64,000 bases of DNA from IMG/VR virus record IMGVR_UViG_3300042691_043547, positions 1-64,000 of that record; one strand, given 5' to 3'. Source of the DNA: a virus. Below the pieces are notes generated by a model that saw nothing but the letters and a program-made list of their open reading frames with translations, did not search any database and was not told the origin of the DNA. Shown here one piece after another: positions 1-8,056 of the stretch (within the stretch, counting starts at the first letter, position 1; the number at the start of each line of letters is the position of its first letter). The translations under genes and the position numbers were made by a program.

Positions 1-2
1 CG

Positions 3-263
3 GAACCCGTCAAGTCTGTTTCGACCAATCAGTTCAAGGACGACTTGTCTCTTGAAAAGAGCCACATAGCCACCGACAAGAAGCTGAACCGGAAGATGCG
101 TCCGGCAGCCCGCAGACCCCCGTCGCAAAACCAGAGGATGGTTGATGTGGTCTGTCCCAAGTGCAACAGGACACATCAGGTTGCTGCCGTCCAGGCGGCG
201 CTGCGACGCGAGATCGATTCCGGGGTGGTTTGCGCTGGCTGTCTGAAGAGGGGAAGGTCATGA
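3..263 (+). CDS. Small zinc-finger-like protein, 5'-truncated by window edge
   Basis: The reading frame is open from the first bases of the window, so the start codon probably lies to the left. A TTG at 45 is an in-frame alternative start. The visible 86 residues are basic (many Lys and Arg). They end in a compact CPKC ... CAGC arrangement that looks like a four-cysteine zinc knuckle. The stop TGA overlaps the ATG of the helicase gene (ATGA at 260-263), so the two are probably translationally coupled in the replication operon. A DNA-binding or replication accessory role is inference from the zinc motif and position. The family is not recognised. Confidence 0.6.
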   Translation, partial: EPVKSVSTNQFKDDLSLEKSHIATDKKLNRKMRPAARRPPSQNQRMVDVVCPKCNRTHQVAAVQAALRREIDSGVVCAGCLKRGRS

Positions 264-1711
264 ATCAGGATCCGGCAGCGGAGAGGGCCGTTCTGGCGGC
301 TCTTCTCAAGGGGGGCCACGAGGCCTGGGTGGATGTCTCCGATGTCCTTTCGGCAGACTGTTTCAGTTGCGGCACCAATGCCGTCTATTACCGTTGCCTA
401 GAGAAGGTTCTGGCAGAGCCAAACTCCAAGGCCGACATCCCCTCCATCGTGTCGGCGGCTGGCACTTTGGGATTTGCGGACACATTCAAATCCCAGGAAG
501 AGCAGAAGTACCTGCGGGCTTTGGCGGTCACTCCGGTTGAACCATCCAATTTACGCCGGTTGGCTGCACGCCTGGTGAAATTGCACAAGGCCAACGAGTT
601 CTCGGAAGTGATGAAGGAGTCAGCCCAGAAGCTGGCGAATATTTCCGGGGACGAGACGCTCGGGGAAATTCTGGGCATCGGCGAAGAGGCCGTCTTCAAT
701 TTCGTCGGCAATCTGGGCAACCAGTCGGAAAGCCTGGCGCACATCTCCAAGGATCTGGACGAGTACATCGACTATCTGGCGGCGAATCCGTCAGAGGTCA
801 TGGGAATCAGCTCGGGTCTTCCTCAGTATGACGCAGCCATTGGCGGGGGATTTCAGCGCGGGACAGTCAATGTGATCGGTGCCCGCCCCAAGACTGGCAA
901 GACCCAATTGGCAGACAACATCGCCCTGCATGTGGCTTCCAAGCTAAACATACCCGTGCTCAATCTGGATACGGAGATGTCGGCCAAGGAGCATTGGCAT
1001 CGCATGTTGGCGAACATGGCCAATGTCACTGTGGATGATGTGAAGAGCGGGAAGTTCGGCGCCGACGAGGTGAAGTCCAAGGCGGTCTACGAGGCCAAGG
1101 AGAAGCTCAAGAATATCCCCTACCATTACGCCTCCATCGCCGGTCAGCCGTTTGAGGAGACGGTCGGGTCGATGCGTCGGTGGCTGTATCGGCATGTCGG
1201 GTTTGATGAATCCGGCCAGACCAAGCCGGCACTCATCGTGTTTGACTACATCAAGTTGATGGACGATCGCAGCATCACCAAAAACATCTCGGAGTTTCAG
1301 GCGCTCGGTTTCCTGATGACCAACCTGCACAATTTTGCAGTGCGTTATCAGGTGCCCGTCTTGGCTTTCGTCCAGCTGAACCGGGACGGGATCAATGCTG
1401 AAGATACCAGCACGGCCAGCGGTTCCGACCGGATCATCTGGCTCTGCTCCAATTTCAGCATTTACAAGTGGAAATCGCAGGAGGAGATGGCCGAGGAGGG
1501 GGTTGGTCCGGACGGTGTCAGGTACAACCTGAAACTGATTCCGGTCGTTTCAAGGCACGGGAAGGGGTTGGATGGCGGGGATTACATCAACATTCAGGGG
1601 CAGTACGAATATGGCAGACTCAAGGAAGGACCGACGCGGAACGGACTACTCCGGAGCAGGCCCACGCGGTCAGGCTTCGACAATCCCCCCCAAGAGTCCG
1701 CAGAATTTTGA
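260..1711 (+). CDS. dnaB: Replicative DNA helicase, DnaB family
   Basis: The 483-residue protein has the DnaB layout: a small helical N-terminal domain (about residues 1-110), a linker, then a RecA-like ATPase. Walker A reads GARPKTGKT near residue 210, and a Walker B-type strand IVFDYIKLMDD lies near residue 330. DnaB helicases are hexameric ring motors that unwind DNA at the fork and work with primase. The ATG at 260 was chosen because it overlaps the stop of the preceding gene and gives the normal N-terminus NQDPAAERAVLAALL. The frame is open back to 161, but that extension would sit inside the upstream gene. The last 100 bases overlap the primase gene. The helicase next to primase, polymerase and SSB genes supports a self-encoded replisome. 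Confidence 0.93.
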   Translation: MNQDPAAERAVLAALLKGGHEAWVDVSDVLSADCFSCGTNAVYYRCLEKVLAEPNSKADIPSIVSAAGTLGFADTFKSQEEQKYLRALAVTPVEPSNLRRLAARLVKLHKANEFSEVMKESAQKLANISGDETLGEILGIGEEAVFNFVGNLGNQSESLAHISKDLDEYIDYLAANPSEVMGISSGLPQYDAAIGGGFQRGTVNVIGARPKTGKTQLADNIALHVASKLNIPVLNLDTEMSAKEHWHRMLANMANVTVDDVKSGKFGADEVKSKAVYEAKEKLKNIPYHYASIAGQPFEETVGSMRRWLYRHVGFDESGQTKPALIVFDYIKLMDDRSITKNISEFQALGFLMTNLHNFAVRYQVPVLAFVQLNRDGINAEDTSTASGSDRIIWLCSNFSIYKWKSQEEMAEEGVGPDGVRYNLKLIPVVSRHGKGLDGGDYINIQGQYEYGRLKEGPTRNGLLRSRPTRSGFDNPPQESAEF

Positions 1712-2732
1712 GCGACTACGGAAAATAGCCGCCGCAGCCACACAGAAGATGGAGACTGTCCTTGACGCCCTTGGTCTTGAGTACAAGCCCGCCGAAAACT
1801 CTTTCTTCACATCCTGTCCCGTGCATGGTGGCGACAATCCGACCGGCTGTCGTGTCTACTACAACGCCTCAATGGGCTATTGGCAATGCTTCACCCGCGG
1901 GTGTGAAAAGGTTTTCCGGGACGACACTTTCGGGTTCGTCCGGGGCGCGCTTTCCCGCCAGCGTTACGGATGGGTGACCGAGGGTGACAAGGTAGCCACG
2001 GTTGTCGAGACCGAGAAGTTCTTGTCTGCCCTGTTGGCGATCACTCCAGGTGCTGACATTCCTCAGGTGGACAAAAGCCAGCGGGAATTTGTCACGGCCA
2101 CCCGCATCATGCAGGTTGAAAGCGGGCCGGTCGGCAAATGGGGGCGCGATCTGGTTCGATCCAGAATGGAAATCCCCAGCAAGTTTTTCCAGGGGCGCGG
2201 ATTTGGCCAGGAGGTCTTGAACCATTTTGACATCGGCGACACGAGACAGGGGCCTTTCGCTGGCCGGGCTGTCGTTCCCGTCTATGACTACACGGGTCGC
2301 ATGGCTGTCGGCTTTTCTGCCAGGGCTATCGGGGACATCCAGCCAAAATGGCGTCATTCCGAGGGATTTTCCCGCTCACGCGTTCTTTACAACCAGTTCA
2401 CCGCCTTTCGGGACGCCCGCCGCAACGGCACCATCATCCTGACCGAAGGCCCCTGTGATGTTTGGCGCCTTTGGGAAGCCGGTTATCACAATGCAGTAGC
2501 ACTGTTTGGTGTCGCCCTGAGCGACGCCCAGCAAGTCCTTCTGGAGTCTTCTGGCGCAAGTCGGGTGATTGTCTTCCTGGATGACGATGAGGCTGGCCAG
2601 ACTGCTTCACAGAAAATTGTCGGTCAGCTTTCCCGATCTTTTCGTGTGATTTCTGCCCGGGCTGGCAAGGGTCGCGACCCTGCCGATCTGTCTGTTGACG
2701 AAGTGAAAGAGATTTTAGGGAGACTCAAGTGA
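1611..2732 (+). CDS. DnaG-like primase with zinc finger and Toprim domain
   Basis: This 373-residue protein has a CPVH ... C ... C cluster around residues 69-98, typical of the CHC2-type primase zinc finger. A Toprim domain follows, with the conserved glutamate in ILTEGPCDVWRL (about residue 275) and the acidic motif VFLDDDEAG (about residue 322). DnaG-type primases make RNA primers on single-stranded DNA, usually together with the DnaB helicase encoded just upstream. It is shorter than bacterial DnaG and has no obvious helicase-binding C-terminal domain. The start is uncertain. The ATG at 1611 lies inside the helicase gene, and ATG 1749 is an alternative close to the zinc finger. The stop overlaps the next start (TGATG). 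Confidence 0.88.
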   Translation: MADSRKDRRGTDYSGAGPRGQASTIPPKSPQNFERLRKIAAAATQKMETVLDALGLEYKPAENSFFTSCPVHGGDNPTGCRVYYNASMGYWQCFTRGCEKVFRDDTFGFVRGALSRQRYGWVTEGDKVATVVETEKFLSALLAITPGADIPQVDKSQREFVTATRIMQVESGPVGKWGRDLVRSRMEIPSKFFQGRGFGQEVLNHFDIGDTRQGPFAGRAVVPVYDYTGRMAVGFSARAIGDIQPKWRHSEGFSRSRVLYNQFTAFRDARRNGTIILTEGPCDVWRLWEAGYHNAVALFGVALSDAQQVLLESSGASRVIVFLDDDEAGQTASQKIVGQLSRSFRVISARAGKGRDPADLSVDEVKEILGRLK

Positions 2733-3349
2733 TGCTGATAGGAATCGCTGGGCGCAAAGGTGCCGGGAAAGACACGCTGGCCATGGATTTGGTGAGAAGT
2801 TCCTACCGCATTAACAGCTACTTCGGCGGCGGGAAGGTCTTTCATATGGCCGACACGCTCAAGGAAGTGTGCATCAAGTTGCTTGGCCTCCAGGCCGACT
2901 TGGTCTACGGCACCCAGCAGGACAAGGAACAACCCACCCACATGAAATGGGAGGATATGCCTACTTATCCGCTGATGCCAAATCCCAAACCATCTGGGTT
3001 CATGACGGTGCGGGAGGTGTTGCAATATTTCGGAACTGAAATCTGTCGCAAGATGTACTCAAAAGTTCATATCGATGCCACATTGAACGCAATCGCACAA
3101 TATGACGAAAAGTCCGAATCCAAAGGGATTTATGTCGTTGCCGATCTCCGTTTTCCAAATGAATGTCAAGCCATTAAAGAAGATGGAGGTATCGTCATAG
3201 GTTTAACCCGAGGCGAAAAAGGTGACAATCACACTAGCGAAAATGCTTTAGACGACTATTCTTTTGATGTGTTGATAGACAATATCGGCATGTCTCGTGA
3301 AGAACAACTTGAAGCTGCCATAAAATCCCTAAGAAGGAGCTACCGTTGA
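2732..3349 (+). CDS. Deoxynucleoside monophosphate kinase
   Basis: The 205-residue P-loop kinase opens with MLIGIAGRKGAGKDT, a Walker A motif at residues 7-15. Further on are the LRFPNE and nucleotide-monophosphate-kinase-like features seen in phage dNMP kinases such as T4 gp1. Such enzymes phosphorylate dNMPs to dNDPs and can accept modified phage nucleotides. AGGGAGA at 2717-2723 sits a good distance before ATG 2732, so that start is preferred over the GTG at 2729. It lies between primase and a nuclease, as part of the nucleotide supply set that also includes MazG and deoxyribonucleotidase genes. Base composition becomes AT-rich from about 3040 onward, unlike the first half. Confidence 0.82.
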   Translation: MLIGIAGRKGAGKDTLAMDLVRSSYRINSYFGGGKVFHMADTLKEVCIKLLGLQADLVYGTQQDKEQPTHMKWEDMPTYPLMPNPKPSGFMTVREVLQYFGTEICRKMYSKVHIDATLNAIAQYDEKSESKGIYVVADLRFPNECQAIKEDGGIVIGLTRGEKGDNHTSENALDDYSFDVLIDNIGMSREEQLEAAIKSLRRSYR

Positions 3350-4407
3350 TCGTCACTTTTTTGCGATCCAGCTCAGTTGGATCTTACGGGTGGTGTCCTC
3401 ATAAGTTCTTTATCACAAGCAACTTAGGCCATAAGGAACCATCCGGCAAAAAAGCTGAATCTGGAAATATAGTCCACAAAGCTTTGGAATTGTTGGCCCG
3501 AAAGAAACTGGCGCATCAAAACAAAGAACGGACTTTTTCCGACCCGGAAGTCGAGAAAGAGTTTGATACCGCCACTTTCACTCCAGAATTGGCGATTCAG
3601 GCCGGATGGGATCATTACACGAATCCAGAGCGAACCATCCACCCCTGGACCAAAGGTGATCGCAACAAATGCGAACAATGGACTTGGGATGTCTTGTTGT
3701 TCAATGATGGCATGTTTTCTCCGGTCAATCGTAATGTGGTCATGCCTGAGCAGTATTTTGAGATCACTCTGCCACACGATTGGGCCAAATACGAATATTC
3801 GTTGCCGGATGGCCGTCGCTACGAAGGTCAATTGATCTTGCGTGGGACGATGGATCTTGTCACCAGGGTCAGGCCTGGACTTATTGAGTACATCGATTGG
3901 AAGACAGGCAAGCGTCGATGCTGGGTAAAAGACAAAGTTAAAGAATACGAAGATATGTACGAAGATTTTCAGCTTCGTCTATATCATTATGCATTGTGCG
4001 AGCTTTATCCAGACGATGATATCTTAATGACGATCTTTTTTGTGCAGGACGGTGGTCCTTATTCTCTTTGCTTGCAACGATCCGATCTGCCCGACACCCT
4101 CCAGATGATCCGTCGTGAGTTTGAAAAGATCAAAAGGGACAATGCCCCCAGCCGCATTCTTGACCGCGACCCAAACAACTGGAAATGCAGTCGCCTCTGT
4201 TCTTTTTTTGATGACGAACATCCGGAATCCGGTCTTTCGACCTGTCAGCACTACAGGAACGAGATTGTTCAACTTGGCATCGACCGGGTTGTTGCCAAAT
4301 ACGCTCTGGGCGAACCCTGGGCTGGGTATGGGTCTGGTGGCGGTAGAACAGAAAGGGTTGACGAAACCGCCAATCAAGCCGTACTATCTTCGGGAGTTGT
4401 GTCGTGA
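3346..4407 (+). CDS. Cas4/RecB-like PD-(D/E)XK nuclease with probable Fe-S cluster
   Basis: The 353-residue protein carries the RecB-nuclease signature: GTMDLVTR near residue 167 and DWKTGK near residue 184. A histidine in GNIVHKALE lies near the N-terminus. One cysteine near the N-terminus (C17) and three near the C-terminus (about residues 281, 285 and 300) match the arrangement that holds a 4Fe-4S cluster in Cas4 and AddB-type nucleases. These enzymes are single-strand DNA exonucleases or end-processing nucleases. Here the role is probably phage recombination or replication, since no CRISPR array or other cas gene is present. Translation probably starts at TTG 3346, after an excellent AGAAGGAGC site. 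Its TTGA overlaps the previous stop. The first third is AT-rich. Confidence 0.8.
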   Translation: MIVTFLRSSSVGSYGWCPHKFFITSNLGHKEPSGKKAESGNIVHKALELLARKKLAHQNKERTFSDPEVEKEFDTATFTPELAIQAGWDHYTNPERTIHPWTKGDRNKCEQWTWDVLLFNDGMFSPVNRNVVMPEQYFEITLPHDWAKYEYSLPDGRRYEGQLILRGTMDLVTRVRPGLIEYIDWKTGKRRCWVKDKVKEYEDMYEDFQLRLYHYALCELYPDDDILMTIFFVQDGGPYSLCLQRSDLPDTLQMIRREFEKIKRDNAPSRILDRDPNNWKCSRLCSFFDDEHPESGLSTCQHYRNEIVQLGIDRVVAKYALGEPWAGYGSGGGRTERVDETANQAVLSSGVVS

Positions 4408-4904
4408 CTAACTGCCATTTGAAGATCGGGACTAAAACCACATTAAACGAAGCCGAACAAAGACTGGCTAAGTTTTTGGCAAAGTCCAGATACATGCAGA
4501 ACAGGAAGTCAAACACAAAAGACGGCAAGGTGGGGCCGCAGGATTGCGAGACAACTGATCTGGAAGGAATCGCTGCCGAGATCGCTTTCTGCAAGATGAC
4601 CAATGTTTATCCAGATTTGCAACTGGATGAACGCCCCGACTTTGACGCAACTCTTCCCTGTGGCACCACCGTGGATGTCAAGGCCACCCGCTATAGAAGC
4701 GGTCGCCTTTTGGCTGTCCCTGGCAAGGCCAACAAATCAGACGATCTTGACGCGTATTCGCTCATTGTGGGCGAGTTTCCCGGCCCCTATGAGTTTAGGG
4801 GCTTTATGAGAAGTGACGACCTCTTGCGGCAGGAGAGACTCACCAATTTGGGCCACGGCCCGACCTACGCCGCGGATCAGAAGGAGCTTGTTGAGCAACC
4901 ATGA
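4404..4904 (+). CDS. Putative PD-(D/E)XK endonuclease-like protein
   Basis: No exact family is recognised for this 166-residue protein. A possible catalytic core can be read: a glutamate in DLEGIAAEIAF, then DFDATLPCGTTVDVKATRY. The second segment fits the D ... (D/E)XK pattern of restriction-endonuclease-fold nucleases, with VDVKAT as the last part. A DNA-cleaving or DNA-processing role is inference from that pattern. It starts at GTG 4404, overlapping the previous stop by four bases. It ends overlapping the MazG-like gene by four bases, so it is coupled within the replication operon. Confidence 0.6.
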   Translation: MTNCHLKIGTKTTLNEAEQRLAKFLAKSRYMQNRKSNTKDGKVGPQDCETTDLEGIAAEIAFCKMTNVYPDLQLDERPDFDATLPCGTTVDVKATRYRSGRLLAVPGKANKSDDLDAYSLIVGEFPGPYEFRGFMRSDDLLRQERLTNLGHGPTYAADQKELVEQP

Positions 4905-5227
4905 GTCTTGCCAATTATCAGGTGGATGCCCGCACGACCGCTATCTACCCACCCGAAGCGAAGGTGATCTATCCGGCTCTTGGTCTGGCCGGGGAGGCCG
5001 GTGAGGTCTGCAACAAAACCAAGAAGATTTTGCGCGACGACGGTGGAAGGATGACTGAGGAGAAGCGGACTCAACTGATCGACGAGTTGGGCGATGTCCT
5101 CTGGTATGTTGCCAACCTTGCCACCGATCTGGGAGTGACCCTTGACGAAGTGGCTAGGATCAATCTGGCCAAATTGAACAGTCGCAAAGAGCGTGGCACC
5201 ATCACGGGCAGCGGGGACAATCGGTGA
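4901..5227 (+). CDS. MazG-like nucleotide pyrophosphohydrolase
   Basis: At 108 residues it matches the size of single-domain MazG-type enzymes. It has the two acidic helices that bind magnesium: GLAGEAGEVCNKTKK (about residues 28-42) and DELGDVLWYVANLA (about 61-74). Members hydrolyse NTPs or dNTPs to monophosphates and pyrophosphate. In phages they are thought to adjust nucleotide pools or blunt host stringent signalling. It overlaps both neighbours by four bases (ATGA at 4901, GTGA at 5224). It sits next to a deoxyribonucleotidase, which points to nucleotide salvage or sanitising. The substrate cannot be told from sequence. Confidence 0.85.
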   Translation: MSLANYQVDARTTAIYPPEAKVIYPALGLAGEAGEVCNKTKKILRDDGGRMTEEKRTQLIDELGDVLWYVANLATDLGVTLDEVARINLAKLNSRKERGTITGSGDNR

Positions 5228-5805
5228 CCAAGCTGACCTGCTACCTTGATCTGGACGGGGTCCTGGCGGATTTTACCGCCGGGGCCATCTCCCTCCACAA
5301 GCTCCCGGTCACTCACAAGGATGTGGACTGTTGGGATTTTCACCACAAGTTAGGCTTCCAGGGCGACAACGAGAAGAAGTTTTGGGAGCCTATGGGTTTT
5401 GATTTCTGGGCCAACCTCCCCAAGACCAGAGAGCATGATGCCGTACTGTCGATCGTGGAAGAGGTTTTTGGTGACAAAGTAGTAATAGCTACTTCTCCAG
5501 CATCAACGCCAGGGTGTGTTGAGGGCAAGATTGCCTGGATCAACAAACATCTTCCGGCTTATTCGCGCAGGTTTGTTGTGGGCGCCTCCAAACACCTCAT
5601 GGCCAGTTACGGCAAAATCCTGATAGACGATTACGAAGTCAACACAAAACGCTTTTTTGAGCACGGTGGAACAGCTATTCTTTTCCCTAGGTTGTACAAC
5701 AGTCGTGGTCATCTGACTGTTGACGGTCATTTTGACAAGATGGACACCTTTCATATGTGGCTAAAGGATGCGGTGCGTTACCATAATTTTTTCGGGGATG
5801 CTTAG
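5224..5805 (+). CDS. 5'(3')-deoxyribonucleotidase, HAD superfamily
   Basis: The 193-residue protein begins with the HAD motif I YLDLDGVLADF (nucleophile D9, acid D11). A motif II threonine/serine lies in VIATSPAS and a C-terminal acidic motif in ILIDDYEVN. This pattern fits the 5'(3')-deoxyribonucleotidase (NT5C) group, which removes phosphate from deoxynucleoside monophosphates. In a phage it would balance the dNMP kinase and MazG-like enzyme encoded nearby. The start is a GTG overlapping the previous stop. About 40 bases separate it from the polymerase gene, one of the few real gaps in this operon. Confidence 0.8.
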   Translation: MTKLTCYLDLDGVLADFTAGAISLHKLPVTHKDVDCWDFHHKLGFQGDNEKKFWEPMGFDFWANLPKTREHDAVLSIVEEVFGDKVVIATSPASTPGCVEGKIAWINKHLPAYSRRFVVGASKHLMASYGKILIDDYEVNTKRFFEHGGTAILFPRLYNSRGHLTVDGHFDKMDTFHMWLKDAVRYHNFFGDA

Positions 5806-5847
5806 GGGTAGGGGTTGGTTTTTGTCTTTCAGGGGTGGGGGTTGTCA

Positions 5848-7773
5848 ATGAGTTGGGTTCCGCTGCATTGTCATAGCATGTATAGCTTGCTTGATGGGCT
5901 TAGCAAGCCTGATGCTATTGCTAGCAGATGTGAGAAGTTGGGCTACAAGGCTTGTGCGATCACTGATCATGGCACGCTTTCTGGCGTCGCCGCTTTTTCC
6001 AAGGCTCTCCGCAAGAAAAACATCAAGCCGATTCTTGGATCGGAGTTTTACCTTTGCTCTGGACCCGCACACGACAAGCGTCCTGAGAATGGCTCTCTGT
6101 CGCATCTGTGCGTGCTGGCAAAGGGGGAGGAAGGATGGAAAAGGCTTGTGCAGGCCTCGAGCGACTCCAATGACCCCAACCATTTCTATCGTAAGCCTAG
6201 GCTGGATTTGGAGTTGCTGGCAAAACATGCGGATGGCAAGTTCATTGTTTTTTCTGGACATCCCGGTAGTGACCTCTGCAATGCGCTGTTTGAAAATCCG
6301 AAAGCTGCCTACGGCTGCCAGACATACGAGCAGGCTCGGGCCATGGTGCCATCAGACTGGGAAAAAAGACTGCTTACAGTTACAAACCGTTACAAAAATC
6401 TTTTTGGGGACGAAAATTTTTGGATTGAGATACAAGCGGTTGACCAGGACAACCTTCCAGCTGCTGCGGTGACGGTGAAGGCGTTGCGTCATTTTGCCAA
6501 AAAGCACAACATCAAGACGCTGGCTACTCCAGACGCACATTATCCAGCTAGCGAAGATGCCGCAGACCAGAGGGTTTTGCTTTGTTCTGCTATGCAAACA
6601 ACTTTGCCAACGATACATTCAGCATTAGCTAAGCAAGAAGATGTTTCTCTTGGTGGTTTTTTTAGGTCTAATCGTTATCACATTCCAGATTTTGATGAAG
6701 TCAAAGGCCTGCATCTCGGCCCTGAGATTGAGGCCTCTCTAGAAATCAGCGAAATCTGCGGGGATTACGACATCCTTTCCAAACCACAACTGCCTGAGTT
6801 TGCCTGCCCCAATGGCATGGGGGCTGATGATTATGTCCGCCAACTTTGTCGTGAAGGTTGGAAAAAGAAGCTGAAACATGCTATCCAGGGCAGTCCTGAC
6901 TACACAACCTATGGTGATCGCATCAAGAAGGAGCTTGGCGTCATCACCGAGGCGGGCCTGTCAGCCTACTTCCTGATCGTGTCCGAGTATTGCGATTGGG
7001 CCAGGAGCCAGGGTTGGCTGGTTGGCAAGGGGCGCGGTTCGGGCGCAGGATGCCTTGTCAGCTACCTGCTCGGAATCACCAATGTCGATCCGGTCAAATA
7101 CAATCTGCTGTTTGAGCGTTTCTACAATGCGGGCCGCAACCAGCCTGGGCGGGTGTCGTTGCCAGACATCGATTGCGATTTTCCCATCTCGCACCGCGAT
7201 GAAGTTGTACAACATATGCGGGATCGTTACGGCGAAGACCGCGTTGCCCAAATGGTCACATTTTCAAGATTGCAGGGGCGTGCAGCGATCAAGGATGTTT
7301 TACGCGCCCATGAAAAAGGCACTTTTGATGAAATCAACAAAATTACCGAGCATATTCCTGACGAGGCCGCTATCTCCGACGAACTCCAGGAAATGCGCGA
7401 GGAGACCGGCGAAGCCTCCATCTTGATGTGGGCGCTGGAAAACAATGCCAAGGAGCTTTCGCCCTGGTGCCGGGTCAACGACAGCGGCCAATTGGAAGGA
7501 CCGCTGGCCGTAGAGTTTGCCCAAGCTATCCGTCTTGAAGGAACCAAGCGAAACCAATCAAAACATGCCGCAGGTGTGGTCATTGCGCCTAGATCGTTGG
7601 CCGACTGCTGCCCTATGGTATTTGACAAGTCTACAAACCGTCGCATTTGCGGTGTGGAAATGTCTGACTTGGAAGCCATGGGTTTCGTCAAGTTTGACAT
7701 TTTGGGGGTTGCGGCTCTCGACAAGATGCAAGGGGCCATTTCTTTGTTGAAGGGGGGATCTGTCCGTGTTTGA
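5848..7773 (+). CDS. dnaE: DNA polymerase III alpha subunit, N-terminal part (PHP and palm)
   Basis: These 641 residues match the first half of bacterial PolIII alpha (C-family polymerase). The PHP domain starts at once with LHCHSMYSLLDG and keeps DHG, a glutamate in GSEFY, a histidine in SGHPG and DAHY, so a metal site may be intact. The palm has GRGSGAGCLVSYLLGI, the catalytic aspartates in PDIDCDF (about residue 440) and the third in KFDILG (about residue 616). The protein then stops about 23 residues after KFDILG, just before the fingers domain. The fingers are encoded by a separate gene at 8709-10340. ATG 5848 follows a G-rich AGGGGTGGGGG stretch. The polymerase would need assembly from two chains. 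Confidence 0.93.
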   Translation: MSWVPLHCHSMYSLLDGLSKPDAIASRCEKLGYKACAITDHGTLSGVAAFSKALRKKNIKPILGSEFYLCSGPAHDKRPENGSLSHLCVLAKGEEGWKRLVQASSDSNDPNHFYRKPRLDLELLAKHADGKFIVFSGHPGSDLCNALFENPKAAYGCQTYEQARAMVPSDWEKRLLTVTNRYKNLFGDENFWIEIQAVDQDNLPAAAVTVKALRHFAKKHNIKTLATPDAHYPASEDAADQRVLLCSAMQTTLPTIHSALAKQEDVSLGGFFRSNRYHIPDFDEVKGLHLGPEIEASLEISEICGDYDILSKPQLPEFACPNGMGADDYVRQLCREGWKKKLKHAIQGSPDYTTYGDRIKKELGVITEAGLSAYFLIVSEYCDWARSQGWLVGKGRGSGAGCLVSYLLGITNVDPVKYNLLFERFYNAGRNQPGRVSLPDIDCDFPISHRDEVVQHMRDRYGEDRVAQMVTFSRLQGRAAIKDVLRAHEKGTFDEINKITEHIPDEAAISDELQEMREETGEASILMWALENNAKELSPWCRVNDSGQLEGPLAVEFAQAIRLEGTKRNQSKHAAGVVIAPRSLADCCPMVFDKSTNRRICGVEMSDLEAMGFVKFDILGVAALDKMQGAISLLKGGSVRV

Positions 7774-8056
7774 TGAAGAATCAGAAGAAGCTGGACTTTC
7801 CAAGCGTATGGTTGCGCACAACCTGGCCCTGCTTGATGCTCTTGCCGAGGCTTCTGAAGCCAAGAAGCGCATGGCTGAAGAGATGGGGAATGTCATCAAG
7901 GCGATCCTGATCAAATTCGGGGGCGAGATCACTTTGGATGGCACCTTCATCGCCGCTGCCGAATCGCCGACCTGCACTTTGAATCACGAGATTCTGTCCA
8001 ACGGCGAAGCCCTGCGTTTTTGGGTTGAGGAAGTTGAAGAGGGGGACGACGAATGA
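7766..8056 (+). CDS. Small acidic protein between the polymerase halves
   Basis: This 96-residue protein is strongly acidic at both ends (FDEESEEAG and VEEVEEGDDE). It has a helical middle (about residues 12-50) that looks like a short coiled coil. Nothing resembles an intein or a nuclease. The GTG start at 7766 overlaps the end of the polymerase N-terminal gene by eight bases and is preceded by AGGGGGGA at 7751-7758. The stop overlaps the exonuclease start (ATGA). Its position invites the guess that it helps join the two polymerase pieces or the exonuclease, but no family is recognised. Confidence 0.7.
   Translation: MFDEESEEAGLSKRMVAHNLALLDALAEASEAKKRMAEEMGNVIKAILIKFGGEITLDGTFIAAAESPTCTLNHEILSNGEALRFWVEEVEEGDDE

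Noticed and set aside
3346-4407. CRISPR-Cas system suggested by the Cas4-like protein
   Set aside because: No repeat array, no cas1/cas2 or effector gene is visible, and similar nucleases occur in phages for recombination.
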